A stretch of DNA of 64,000 nucleotides. Origin: Rhabditoides inermis. Its lineage: Eukaryota > Nematoda > Chromadorea > Rhabditida > Rhabditidae. The DNA is taken from positions 248,001 to 312,000 of the forward strand of contig CAWZYM010000301.1 in the NCBI GenBank assembly GCA_963966185.1, read 5' to 3'. A program made the position numbers and the translations under genes. Under the pieces are notes generated by a model that saw nothing but the letters and a program-made list of their open reading frames with translations, was not told the DNA's origin and did no database searches. Below, in pieces: positions 44,396 through 58,865 of this stretch (its first letter is position 1; every line of letters begins with the position of its first letter).

Positions 44396-47300
44396 GAATT
44401 TTCTCCGACTCTCTGATCTTTGACTTTCTCGTATGCACAAAGGAAGCGCTCCGGCACGCTCCGCGCGCCTCCGCGGTCAAAGTCGATCAGTACATCAGTA
44501 ATAATAAGAATATATTGATCACTGCTACTGATATGAATTTTCTCCGACTCTCTGATCGTTCACTTTCTCGTATGCACATAGAAAGCGCTCCGGCACGCTT
44601 CGCGCGCCTTCGCGGTCAAAGTATATCAGTATATCAGTAATAATAAGAATATATTGATCACTGCTACTGATATGAATTTTCTCCGACTCTCTGATCGTTC
44701 ATTTTCTCGTATGCACATAGAAAGCGTTCCGGCACGCTCCGCGCGCCTCCGCGGTCAAAGTCGGTCAGTATATCAGTAATAATAAGAATATATTGATCAC
44801 TGCTACTGATATGAATTTTCTCCGACCTTCTGATCGTTCATTTTCTCGTATGCACATAGAAAGCGCTCCGGCACGCTCCGCGCGCCTCCGCGGTCAAAGT
44901 ATATCAGTATATCAGTAATAATAAGAATATATTGATCACTGCTACTGATATGAAATTTCTCCGACTCTCTGATCGTTCATTTTCTCGTATGCACATAGAA
45001 AGCGTTCCGGCACGCTCCGCGCGCCTCCGCGGTCAAAGTCGGTCAGTATATCAGTAATAATAAGAATATATTGATCACTGCTACTGATATGAATTTTCTC
45101 CGACCTTCTGATCGTTCATTTTCTCGTATGCACATAGAAAGCGCTCCGGCACGCTCCGCGCGCCTCCGCGGTCAAAGTATATCAGTATATCAGTAATAAT
45201 AAGAATATATTGATCACTGCTACTGATATGAATTTTCTCCGACCTTCTGATCGTTCATTTTCTCGTATGCACATAGAAAGCGCTCCGGCACGCTCCGCGC
45301 GCCTCCGCGGTCAAAGTCGATCAGTATATCAGTAATAATAAGAATATATTGATCACTGCTACTGATATGAATTTTCTCCGACTCTCTGATCGTTCACTTC
45401 TCGTATGCACATAGAAAGCGCTCCGGCACGCTCCGCGCGCCTCCGCGGTCAAAGCCGATCAGTAGATCAGTAATTATAATAATATATGTTGATCACTGAG
45501 ACTGATATGAATTTTCTCCGACTCTCTGATCTTTCACTTTCTCGTATGCACAAAGGAAGCGCTCCGGCACGCTCCGCGCGCCTCCGCGGTCAAAGTCGAT
45601 CAGTATATCAGTAATAATAAGAATATATTGATCACTGCTACTGATATGAATTTTCTTCGACTCTCTGATCGTTCATTTTCTCGTATGCACATACAAAGCG
45701 CTCCGGCACGCTCCGCGCGCCTCCGCGGTCAAAGTCGATCAGTATATCAGTAATAATAAGAATATATTGATCACTGCTACTGATATGAATTTTCTCCGAC
45801 TCTCTGATCGTTCATTTTCTCGTATGCACAAAGAAAGCGCTCCGGCACGCTTCGCGCGCCTTCGCGGTCAAAGTATATCAGTATATCAGTAATAATAAGA
45901 ATATCTTGATCACTGCTACTGATATGAATTTTCTCCGACTCTCTGATCGTTCACTTTCTCGTATGCACATGGAAAGCGCTCCGGCACGCTCCGCGCGCCT
46001 CCGCGGTCAAAGCCGATCAGTAGATCAGTAATTATAATAATATTTGTTGATCACTGATACTGATATGAATTTTCTCCGACTCTCTGATCTTTGACTTTCT
46101 CGTATGCACAAAGGAAGCGCTCCGGCACGCTCCGCGCGCCTCCGCGGTCAAAGTCGATCAGTACATCAGTAATAATAAGAATATATTGATCACTGCTACT
46201 GATATGAATTTTCTCCGACTCTCTGATCGTTCACTTTCTCGTATGCACATAGAAAGCGCTCCGGCACGCTTCGCGCGCCTTCGCGGTCAAAGTATATCAG
46301 TATATCAGTAATAATAAGAATATATTGATCACTGCTACTGATATGAATTTTCTCCGACTCTCTGATCGTTCATTTTCTCGTATGCACATAGAAAGCGTTC
46401 CGGCACGCTCCGCGCGCCTCCGCGGTCAAAGTCGGTCAGTATATCAGTAATAATAAGAATATATTGATCACTGCTACTGATATGAATTTTCTCCGACCTT
46501 CTGATCGTTCATTTTCTCGTATGCACATAGAAAGCGCTCCGGCACGCTCCGCGCGCCTCCGCGGTCAAAGTCGATCAGTATATCAGTAATAATAAGAATA
46601 TATTGATCACTGCTACTGATATGAATTTTCTCCGACTCTCTGATCGTTCACTTCTCGTTTGCACATAGAAAGCGCTCCGGCACGCTCCGCGCGCCTCCGC
46701 GGTCAAAGCCGATCAGTAGATCAGTAATAATAAGAATATATTGATCACTGCTACTGATATGAATTTTCTCCGACTCTCTGATCTTTCACTTTCTCGTATG
46801 CACAAAGGAAGCGCTCCGGCACGCTCCGCGCGCCTCCGCGGTCAAAGTTGATCAGTACATCAGTAATAATAGGAATATATTGATCACTGCTACTGATATG
46901 AATTTTCTCCGACTCTCTGATCGTTCACTTTCTCGTATGCACATAGAAAGCGCTCCGGCACGCTTCGCGCGCCTTCGCGGTCAAAGTATATCAGTATATC
47001 AGTAATAATAAGAATATATTGATCACTGCTACTGATATGAATTTTCTCCGACTCTCTGATCGTTCATTTTCTCGTATGCACATAGAAAGCGCTCCGGCAC
47101 GCTCCGCGCGCCTCCGCGGTCAAAGTCGATCAGTATATCAGTAATAATAAGAATATATTGATCACTGCTACTGATATGAATTTTCTTCGACTCTCTGATC
47201 GTTCATTTTCTCGTATGCACATAGAAAGCGCTCCGGCACGCTCCGCGCGCCTCCGCGGTCAAAGTCGATCAGTATATCAGTAATAATAAGAATATATTGA

Positions 47301-48874
47301 TCACTGCTACTGATATGAATTTTCTCCGACTCTCTGATCGTTCATTTTCTCGTATGCACAAAGAAAGCGCTCCGGCACGCTTCGCGCGCCTTCGCGGTCA
47401 AAGTATATCAGTATATCAGTAATAATAAGAATATCTTGATCACTGCTACTGATATGAATTTTCTCCGACTCTCTGATCTTTCACTTTCTCGTATGCACAA
47501 AGGAAGCGCTCCGGCACGCTCCGCGCGCCTCCGCGGTCAAAGTTGATCAGTACATCAGTAATAATAAGAATATATTGATCACTGCTACTGATATGAATTT
47601 TCTCCGACTCTCTGATCGTTCACTTTCTCGTATGCACATAGAAAGCGCTCCGGCACGCTTCGCGCGCCTTCGCGGTCAAAGTATATCAGTATATCAGTAA
47701 TAATAAGAATATATTGATCACTGCTACTGATATGAATTTTCTCCGACTCTCTGATCGTTCATTTTCTCGTATGCACATAGAAAGCGCTCCGGCACGCTCC
47801 GCGCGCCTCCGCGGTCAAAGTCGATCAGTACATCAGTAATAATAAGAATATATTGATCACTGCTATTGATATGAATTTTCTCCGACTCTCTGATCGTTCA
47901 TTTTCTCGTATGCACATAGAAAGCGCTCCGGCACGCTCCGCGCGCCTCCGCGGTCAAAGTCGATCAGTATATCAGTAATAATAAGAATATATTGATCACT
48001 GCTACTGATATGAATTTTCTCCGACTCTCTGATCGTTCATTTTCTCGTATGCACATAAAAAGCGCTCCGGCACGCTCCGCGCGCCTCCGCGGTCAAAGTA
48101 TATCAGTATATCAGTAATAATAAGAATATATTGATCACTGCTACTGATATGAATTTTCTCCGACTCTCTGATCGTTCATTTTCTCGTATGCACATAGAAA
48201 GCGCTCCGGCACGCTCCGCGCGCCTCCGCGGTCAAAGTCGATCAGTATATCAGTAATAATAAGAATATATTGATCACTGCTACTGATATGAATTTTCTTC
48301 GACTCTCTGATCGTTCATTTTCTCGTATGCACATAGAAAGCGCTCCGGCACGCTCCGCGCGCCTCCGCGGTCAAAGTCGATCAGTATATCAGTAATAATA
48401 AGAATATCTTTATCACTGCTACTGATATGAATTTTCTCCGACTCTCTGATCGTTCACTTTCTCGTATGCACATGGAAAGCGCTCCGGCACGCTCCGCGCG
48501 CCTCCGCGGTCAAAGCCGATCAGTAGATCAGTAATTATAATAATATATGTTGATCACTGATACTGATATGAATTTTCTCCGACTCTCTGATCTTTCACTT
48601 TCTCGTATGCACAAAGGAAGCGCTCCGGCACGCTCCGCGCGCCTCCGCGGTCAAAGTCGATCAGTACATCAGTAATAATAAAAATATATTGATCACTGCT
48701 ACTGATATGAATTTTCTCCGACTCTCTGATCGTTCACTTTCTCGTATGCACATAGAGGGTTATAGTTATCACTGGTCTAATATTATAAAATATAAGCGAG
48801 AGATAGAGAGAGAGGGAGAGAGAGGGAGAGAGGGAGAGAGGGAGAGAGGGAGAGTGGGAGAGAAAGAGAGAGAG

Positions 48875-48925
<51 letters not shown>

Positions 48926-49828
48926 GAAAAAGAGAGGGATGAGAAAAGAAATTGGATGAGAAAAGGAGGTTACATAGTATTTCGCCTCGCCTCACTTCCC
49001 TGATTGAATATAGAATGTCGTTAAGGCATACAGTTATATTTGCATTGTATTCGCTCAGAATATAGAATTTACACAGTTTGTGGAGTGTGGTGAGCTGTTT
49101 CGTAGTGCGTGGTGATGTTCTCGCTCATTTGCACAATTTACTGTTTCTTTCTCTAACAGCAGACAGACTGGCAGCTGGCGCACTCTCACCTCGCCACACT
49201 CTCTCGTCGCGGGGCAATAAAGTGGCGTCGATTAGAGGAATTTAATTGATAGCGGACGTCAGAGGTCATTAAAAGATGCAAATTTTGCTAGAAGTGTAGT
49301 GGCCACCTATATACATGTTGTAGTGAAGGGAGACCTCATACGATTGCCTAGTTTTCTTGAACAGCCTGCGACAACTGTTTGGTGTCGCCTCGCCTCGACT
49401 AAATCACTTCGTGAAAGGGAACCAGGAGGAGTTATAAAAAGATTACGGGCAGATTTGTAGGTGAGGGAGTGTAGAGGAGTGACGTCGAAACCGTTTTTCG
49501 ATAGCTGAAGTCTGCGATCCGCAGTGCTCGTTCTTGTAAGGTCTACTCGCCACAGCCGATTCGTCAGTGACCCGTCTCCTCGCCTCACACACTATTTCGC
49601 CTGTTTTCTGTCTGACTCTCTCGGATTACGCGCTATTTCGTCGGACCTTCTTGAGCTTATAGCTCCGCGGATATGAGAGATAAAGATCTGAAAATTGGAA
49701 TCCTGCATCTCGGGACCGAGACCATCGGATCGATGTCACGTTTGGCTAGATAGGAGTAGTGGGTGGCGCGGTAGAGCGATGTATGGACAGACACCATAGG
49801 GCATTTTACACATACTAGCGACTAGCGC
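44388..49828 (+). repeat. duplicate of 34195-39645: A array, GA tract, core 13
   Basis: Contains about 31 A monomers (to 48750), the abrupt CACATAGAGGGTTATAG array end, a GA tract (about 48797-48930) and core 13 (48968-49821), a copy of core 11 with the same ATACTAGCGA linker. Ends in the hairpin at 49822. Confidence 0.92.
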
Positions 49829-52773
49829 GCTTCGCGCGCTAGAAATATAGGTATAAAATAGAGGAGAAAATTATCTATCGATGGATATATAGATTGACTT
49901 GATATGTGCTCTGGAAGTGCTATTAGGAGCTGTGCTAGAAGTGCTGTTGTCAGAGCCTTCCAAAAATGAATGATTTATTTCATTAATTTTGAATTACAGT
50001 ATTAACAAATGTTTGAACATTGTCAATGTCTAACAGTAGCTGGTTGATAATTTTTGATTCTCGACTGATATTATCTTACCTATGCTCATAGAAGGCGCTC
50101 CGAGATGCAGCCGAAGACTATCGGTATATGAGTGATAACTATGTCATAACTAAACTACACTTTCCGTTTCTCCGCTTCTCTCTCTCTCTCTGTCTCTCTG
50201 TCTCTCTCTGTCTCTCTCTCTCTTTGCTCTAGAAGGCGCTCCGGCACGCTACCACGTGCCTCCGCGGTCAAATTCTATCAGTAGCTGGTTGACAATGATT
50301 AGTTATCACGGATCTAAGATTATAAAATCTCTACTCTCGCCTTTCATCACAGACAGACGCTCCGCGCGCCTCAGCGGTCAAATTCTATCAGTAGCTGGTT
50401 GACAATGATTAGTTATCACGTATCAAATAATATAAAATCTCTACTCTCGCCTTTGATCACAGACAGCCGCTCCGCGCGCCTCCGCGGTCAAATTCTATCA
50501 GTAGCTGGTTGACAATGATTAGTTATCACGGATCTAATAATATAAAATATCTACTCTCGCCTTTGATCACAGACAGCCGCTCCGCGCGTCTCCGCGGTCA
50601 AATTCTATCAGTAGCTGGTTGACAATGATTAGTTATCACGGATCTAATATTATAAAATATCTACTCTCGCCTACGATCATAGACAGCCGCTCCGCGCGCC
50701 TCCGCGGTCAAAGTATATCAGTATATCAGTATTAGTATGAATACATTGATCACTGCTACTGATATGAATTTTCTCCGACTCTCTGATCGTTCATTTTCTC
50801 GTATGCACATAGAAAGCGCTCCGGGCACGCTCCGCGCGCCTCCGCTGTCAAAGTCTATCAGTAGATCAGTAATTATAATAATATATTGATCACTGCTACT
50901 GATATGCATTTTCTCCGACTCTCTGATCTTTTAACCTTCCGTATGCATATACATAGAGGGCGCTCCGGCACGCTTCGCGTGCCTCCTCGGTCAAAGTCTA
51001 TCAGTAGATCAGTAATAATAAGAATATATTGATCACTGCTACTGACATGCATTTTCTCCGACTCTCTGATCGTTCACTTTCTCGTATGCACATAGAAAGC
51101 GCTCCGGCACGCTTCGCGCGCCTCCGCGGTCAAAGTATATTAATAGATCAGTAAAATTAAGAATAAATTGATCACTACTACTGATATGCATTTTCTCCGA
51201 CTCTCTGATAGTTCACTTTCTCGTATGCACATAGAGGGCGCTCCGGCACGCTTCGCGCGCCTCCGCGGTCAAAGCCGATCAGTAGATCAGTAATTATAAT
51301 AATACATTGATCACTGATACTGATATATTTTCTCCGACTCTCTGATCTTTTACTCTCTTGTATGCATTTAGATGGCGCGCCTCCGCGGTCAAAGCCGATC
51401 AGTAGATCAGTAATTATAATAATATATCGATCACTGTTACTGATATGCATTTTCTCCGACTCTCTCATTTTTTTTACTCTCTCGTATGCACATAGAGGGC
51501 GCTCCGGCACGCTTCGCGCGCCTCCGCGGTCAAAGCCGATCAGTAGATCAGTGATTATAATAATACATTGATCACTGATACTGATATATTTTCTCTGACT
51601 CTCTGATCTTTTACTTTCTTGTATGCACTTAGAGGCGCTCCGGCACGCTTCGCGCGCCTCCGCGGTCAAAGCCAATCAGTAGATCAGTGATTATAATAAT
51701 ATATTGATCACTGATACTGATATGCATTTTCTCCGACTCTCTGATCGTTCACTTTCTCGTATGCACATAGATAGCGCTCCGGCACGCTTCGCGCGCCTCC
51801 GCGGTCAAAGCCGATCAGTAGATCAGTAATAATAAGAATAGTTTGATCACTGCTACTGATATGCATTTTCTCCGACTCTCTGATCTTTTACTCTCTCGTA
51901 TGCACATAGAGGGGCACGCTTCGCGTGCCTCCGCTGTCAAAGTATATCAGTAGATCAGTAATTATAATAATACATTGATCACTGCTACTGATATGCATTT
52001 TCTCCGACTCTCTGATCGTTCACTTTCTCGTATCCACATAGAAAGCGCTCCGGCACGCTTCGCACGCCTCCGCGGTCAAAGTATATCAGTAGATCAGTGA
52101 GTATACTAATACATTGATCACTGATACTGATATGCATTTTCTCCGACTCTGATCGTTCACTTTCTCGTATGCACATAGAAAGCGCTCCGGCACGCTTTGC
52201 GCGCCTCCGCGGTCAAAGTATATCAGTAGATCAGTAAAAATGAAAATATATTGATCACTGATACTGATATGCATTTTATCCGACTTCTGATCGTTCACTT
52301 TCTCGTATGCACATAGAAGGCGCTCCGGCACGCTTCGCGCGCCTCCGCGGTCAAAGCCGTACAGTAGATCAGTAAATATAAAAGTATATTGATTACTGAT
52401 ACTGATATGCATTCTCTCCCACTCTTTGATTTTTTACTCTTTCGTATGCACATAAAAGGCGCTCCGGCACGATTCGCGCGCCTCCGCGGTCAAAGCCGAT
52501 CAGTATATCAGTAATTATAATAAAACATTGATCACTGATACTGATATGCATTTTCTCCGACTCTCTGATCGTTCACCTTCTTGTATGCACATAGAAAGCG
52601 CTCCGGCACGCTTCGCGCGTCTTTGCGGTCAAAGCCGATCAGTAGATCAGTAATTATAATAATATATTGATCACTGATACTGATATGCATTTTCTCCAAC
52701 TCTCTGATCTTTTACTATCTCGTATGCACATAGAGGGCGCTCCGGCACACTCCGCGGTAAAATATTAGAAAAT

Positions 52774-52834
<61 letters not shown>

Positions 52835-52877
52835 GAAAAAGAGCAAGACAAAAGCGAGAAAGAGAAAGAGAAAGAGA

Positions 52878-52928
<51 letters not shown>

Positions 52929-53822
52929 GAAAAAAGAGATGAGAAAAGGAGAGGGATGAGAAAAGAAGGTTACATAGTATTTCGCCTCGCCTCACTTCCC
53001 TGATTGAATATAGAATGTCGTTAGTGGATACAGTTATATTTGTATTGTATTTGCTCAGAAAATGAAATTTGCACAGTTTGTTGGAGTGTGGTGAGCTGTT
53101 TGGTAGTGCGTGGTGATGTTCTCGCTCTTTTTCACAATTGACTGTCTCTTTCTCTAACAGCAGACAGACTGGCAGCTGGCGCACTCTCACCTCGCCACAC
53201 TCTCTCGTCGCGGGGCAATAGAGTGGCGTCGATTAGAGGAATTTAATTGATAGCGGGCGTCAGAGGTCACAAAAAGATGCAAATTTTGGTAGAAGTGTAG
53301 TGGTCACCTATATACATGTTCTAGTGGAGTGAGACCTTACACGATTGCCTAGTTTTCTTGAACAGCCCGCGACAACTGTTTGGTGTCGCCTCGCCTCGAC
53401 TAAATCACTTCGTGAAAGGGAACCAGGAGGAGTTATAAAAAGATTACGGGCAGATTTGTAGCTGAGGGAGTGTAGAGGAGTGACGTGAAAATTGTTTCTC
53501 GAAAGCTGAAGTCTGCGATTCGCAGTACTCGTTCTTGTAAGGTCTACTCTCCGCAGCCGATTCGTCAGTGACCCGTCTCCTCGCCTCACACACTATTTCG
53601 CCTGTTTTCTGTCTGACTCTCTCTGATTACGCGCTATTTCGTCGGACTTTCTGGAGCTTATAGCTCCGCGGATATGAGAGATACCGAGCTGAAAATTGGA
53701 ATCCTGCATCTCGGGACCGAGACCATCGGATCGATGTCACGTTTGGCTAGATAGGAGTAATGGGTGGCGCGGTAGAGCGATGTATGGACAGACACCATAG
53801 GGCATTTTACACTTACACCAGA
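49822..53822 (+). repeat. duplicate of 24102-28090: hairpin to hairpin
   Basis: Hairpin 49822-49842, CT head with palindrome at 50243-50260, B array to about 50700, A array to about 52760, GA tract 52761-52967, core 14 (52968-53822) with the same CAATAGAG change and TTACACCAGA linker as core 9. GA tract lengths differ from the source, otherwise very close. Minus-strand frames here mirror those of 25-28 kb. Confidence 0.93.
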
Positions 53823-56800
53823 CTAGCGCGCTTCGCGCGCTAGAAATATAGGTGTAAAACAGAGGAGAAAATTATCTATCGATTGATATATAGATTGACT
53901 TGATATGTGCTCTGGAAGTGCTATTAGGAGCTGTGCTAGAAGTGCTGTTGTCAGTCTTCCAGTAGATGACAGATCTTTATTTATTACCTTATTTTTTTAT
54001 TTTCAGTAATTTAAACAATTAGAAAGTGTCACAGTCTATCTGGTTGATAGTATCTGCTTGACTGCTTTTCTACAGATATTAAAATTACTATGCGCATGAA
54101 AGGAACTTCGGCACGTTCCGCGGTAGAAGCCGATCAGTAGATCAGTTATAATAATAATATGTATCGATCACTGATACTGATATGCATTCTCTCCTACTTT
54201 CTTATCTTTTACTCTTTTGTATGCATATAGAGGGCGCTCCGGCACGCTTCGCGCGCCTCCGCGGTCAAAGTATATCAGTATATCAGTAATAATAAGAATA
54301 TATTGATCACTGCTACTGATATGAAATTTCTCCGACTCTCTGATCGTTCATTTTCTCGTATGCACATAGAAAGCGTTCCGGCACGCTCCGCGCGCCTCCG
54401 CGGTCAAAGTCGGTCAGTATATCAGTAATAATAAGAATATATTGATCACTGCTACTGATATGAATTTTCTCCGACCTTCTGATCGTTCATTTTCTCGTAT
54501 GCACATAGAAAGCGCTCCGGCACGCTCCGCGCGCCTCCGCGGTCAAAGTCGATCAGTATATCAGTAATAATAAGAATATATTGATCACTGCTACTGATAT
54601 GAATTTTCTTCGACTCTCTGATCGTTCATTTTCTCGTATGCACATACAAAGCGCTCCGGCACGCTCCGCGCGCCTCCGCGGTCAAAGTCGATCAGTATAT
54701 CAGTAATAATAAGAATATATTGATCACTGCTACTGATATGAATTTTCTCCGACTCTCTGATCGTTCATTTTCTCGTATGCACAAAGAAAGCGCTCCGGCA
54801 CGCTTCGCGCGCCTTCGCGGTCAAAGTATATCAGTATATCAGTAATAATAAGAATATCTTGATCACTGCTACTGATATGAATTTTCTCCGACTCTCTGAT
54901 CGTTCACTTTCTCGTATGCACATGGAAAGCGCTCCGGCACGCTCCGCGCGCCTCCGCGGTCAAAGCCGATCAGTAGATCAGTAATTATAATAATATTTGT
55001 TGATCACTGATACTGATATGAATTTTCTCCGACTCTCTGATCTTTGACTTTCTCGTATGCACAAAGGAAGCGCTCCGGCACGCTCCGCGCGCCTCCGCGG
55101 TCAAAGTCGATCAGTACATCAGTAATAATAAGAATATATTGATCACTGCTACTGATATGAATTTTCTCCGACTCTCTGATCGTTCACTTTCTCGTATGCA
55201 CATAGAAAGCGCTCCGGCACGCTTGGCGCGCCTTCGCGGTCAAAGTATATCAGTATATCAGTAATAATAAGAATATATTGATCACTGCTACTGATATGAA
55301 TTTTCTCCGACTCTCTGATCGTTCATTTTCTCGTATGCACATAGAAAGCGTTCCGGCACGCTCCGCGCGCCTCCGCGGTCAAAGTCGGTCAGTATATCAG
55401 TAATAATAAGAATATATTGATCACTGCTACTGATATGAATTTTCTCCGACCTTCTGATCGTTCATTTTCTCGTATGCACATAGAAAGCGCTCCGGCACGC
55501 TCCGCGCGCCTCCGCGGTCAAAGTATATCAGTATATCAGTAATAATAAGAATATATTGATCACTGCTACTGATATGAAATTTCTCCGACTCTCTGATCGT
55601 TCATTTTCTCGTATGCACATAGAAAGCGTTCCGGCACGCTCCGCGCGCCTCCGCGGTCAAAGTCGGTCAGTATATCAGTAATAATAAGAATATATTGATC
55701 ACTGCTACTGATATGAATTTTCTCCGACCTTCTGATCGTTCATTTTCTCGTATGCACATAGAAAGCGCTCCGGCACGCTCCGCGCGCCTCCGCGGTCAAA
55801 GTATATCAGTATATCAGTAATAATAAGAATATATTGATCACTGCTACTGATATGAATTTTCTCCGACCTTCTGATCGTTCATTTTCTCGTATGCACATAG
55901 AAAGCGCTCCGGCACGCTCCGCGCGCCTCCGCGGTCAAAGTCGATCAGTATATCAGTAATAATAAGAATATATTGATCACTGCTACTGATATGAATTTTC
56001 TCCGACTCTCTGATCGTTCACTTCTCGTATGCACATAGAAAGCGCTCCGGCACGCTCCGCGCGCCTCCGCGGTCAAAGCCGATCAGTAGATCAGTAATTA
56101 TAATAATATATGTTGATCACTGAGACTGATATGAATTTTCTCCGACTCTCTGATCTTTCACTTTCTCGTATGCACAAAGGAAGCGCTCCGGCACGCTCCG
56201 CGCGCCTCCGCGGTCAAAGTCGATCAGTATATCAGTAATAATAAGAATATATTGATCACTGCTACTGATATGAATTTTCTTCGACTCTCTGATCGTTCAT
56301 TTTCTCGTATGCACATACAAAGCGCTCCGGCACGCTCCGCGCGCCTCCGCGGTCAAAGTCGATCAGTATATCAGTAATAATAAGAATATATTGATCACTG
56401 CTACTGATATGAATTTTCTCCGACTCTCTGATCGTTCATTTTCTCGTATGCACAAAGAAAGCGCTCCGGCACGCTTCGCGCGCCTTCGCGGTCAAAGTAT
56501 ATCAGTATATCAGTAATAATAAGAATATCTTGATCACTGCTACTGATATGAATTTTCTCCGACTCTCTGATCGTTCACTTTCTCGTATGCACATGGAAAG
56601 CGCTCCGGCACGCTCCGCGCGCCTCCGCGGTCAAAGCCGATCAGTAGATCAGTAATTATAATAATATTTGTTGATCACTGATACTGATATGAATTTTCTC
56701 CGACTCTCTGATCTTTGACTTTCTCGTATGCACAAAGGAAGCGCTCCGGCACGCTCCGCGCGCCTCCGCGGTCAAAGTCGATCAGTACATCAGTAATAAT

Positions 56801-57890
56801 AAGAATATATTGATCACTGCTACTGATATGAATTTTCTCCGACTCTCTGATCGTTCACTTTCTCGTATGCACATAGAAAGCGCTCCGGCACGCTTCGCGC
56901 GCCTTCGCGGTCAAAGTATATCAGTATATCAGTAATAATAAGAATATATTGATCACTGCTACTGATATGAATTTTCTCCGACTCTCTGATCGTTCATTTT
57001 CTCGTATGCACATAGAAAGCGTTCCGGCACGCTCCGCGCGCCTCCGCGGTCAAAGTCGGTCAGTATATCAGTAATAATAAGAATATATTGATCACTGCTA
57101 CTGATATGAATTTTCTCCGACTCTCTGATCGTTCATTTTCTCGTATGCACATAGAAAGCGTTCCGGCACGCTCCGCGCGCCTCCGCGGTCAAAGTCGGTC
57201 AGTATATCAGTAATAATAAGAATATATTGATCACTGCTACTGATATGAATTTTCTCCGACCTTCTGATCGTTCATTTTCTCGTATGCACATAGAAAGCGC
57301 TCCGGCACGCTCCGCGCGCCTCCGCGGTCAAAGTCGATCAGTATATCAGTAATAATAAGAATATATTGATCACTGCTACTGATATGAATTTTCTCCGACT
57401 CTCTGATCGTTCACTTCTCGTTTGCACATAGAAAGCGCTCCGGCACGCTCCGCGCGCCTCCGCGGTCAAAGCCGATCAGTAGATCAGTAATAATAAGAAT
57501 ATATTGATCACTGCTACTGATATGAATTTTCTCCGACTCTCTGATCTTTCACTTTCTCGTATGCACAAAGGAAGCGCTCCGGCACGCTCCGCGCGCCTCC
57601 GCGGTCAAAGTTGATCAGTACATCAGTAATAATAGGAATATATTGATCACTGCTACTGATATGAATTTTCTCCGACTCTCTGATCGTTCACTTTCTCGTA
57701 TGCACATAGAAAGCGCTCCGGCACGCTTCGCGCGCCTTCGCGGTCAAAGTATATCAGTATATCAGTAATAATAAGAATATATTGATCACTGCTACTGATA
57801 TGAATTTTCTCCGACTCTCTGATCGTTTATTTTCTCGTATGCACATAGAAAGCGCTCCGGCACGCTCCGCGCGCCTCCGCGGTCAAAGTC
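53823..57890 (+). repeat. duplicate of 32466-36920: hairpin, head, A array
   Basis: Hairpin 53823-53843 followed by TATAGGTGTAAAACAG as at 32466. Compared with the source, offsets go from 21357 to 20817 (four monomers missing) and one TCGGTCAG monomer is doubled near 57.1 kb. Beyond about 57.89 kb the monomers change type. Confidence 0.9.
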
Positions 57891-58233
57891 GATCAGTAGA
57901 TCAGTAATAATAAGAATATATTGATCACTGCTACTGATATGCATTTTCTCCGACTCTCTGATCGTTCACTTTTTTTATATGCACATAGAAAGCGCTCCGG
58001 CACGCTCCGCGCGCCTCCGCGGTCAAAGTCGATCAGTAGATCAGTAATAATAAGAATATATTGATCACTGCTACTGATATGCATTTTCTCCGACTCTCTG
58101 ATTGTTCACTTTCTCGTATGCACATAGAAAGCGCTCCGGCACGCTCCGCGGTAAAAGCCTATCAGTAGCTGGTTGACAATTTTTATTTATTATAGATCCA
58201 AGTATAATTATTAGTTATCACTGGTCTAATATA

Positions 58234-58273
<40 letters not shown>

Positions 58274-58381
58274 GCAGCTGGTTGACAATTATTATTGATT
58301 TTAGTTCCAAGTAGACTTCATATTTCTCACTAATCTAAAATCATATTATATAAGAGAGAGATAGAGGAAGAGAGGAAGAGA
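57891..58381 (+). repeat. last A monomers and double array end
   Basis: Two near-identical A monomers (minus-strand frame 57893-58084 reads through them), a terminal half-monomer, a GA tract (58236-58271), the AGTAGACTTCATATT block and a second short GA tract that joins GATGACTGATC of a head spacer. No core between. Confidence 0.85.
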
Positions 58382-58805
58382 GATGACTGATCTTTATTTA
58401 TTTCCTTATTTTTTTCAATTTTCAGTAATTTTAAATAATTAGAAAGTGTCACAGTCTATCTGGTTGATAGTATCTGCTTGAATGCTTTTCTACAGATGTT
58501 ATATTTACTATGCTCATAGAAGACGCTCCGGCACGCTCCGCGGTCATAGCTTATCAGTATTTCAGTGATAAAAATAATAATAAAATGATCACTGATACTG
58601 TTATGCATTTTCTCCTACTCTCTCATATTTTACTTTCTCGTATAAACATAGAGGGCGCCCCGGCACGCTTCGCACGCCTCCGCGGTCAAAGCCGATCATT
58701 AGATCAGTAATAATTGATCACTGATACTGATATGCATTCTCTCCTACTCTCTGATCTTTCACTCTCTCGTATGCACATAGAGGGCGCTCCGGCACACTCC
58801 GCGGT
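58382..58805 (+). repeat. truncated head spacer and two A monomers
   Basis: The head begins at GATGACTGATCTTTATTTATT, so the hairpin and first 110 bp are missing. A two-monomer remnant array follows, including GGCGCCCCGGCACGC. Confidence 0.8.
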
Positions 58806-58821
58806 AAAATATTATAAAATA

Positions 58822-58865
<44 letters not shown>

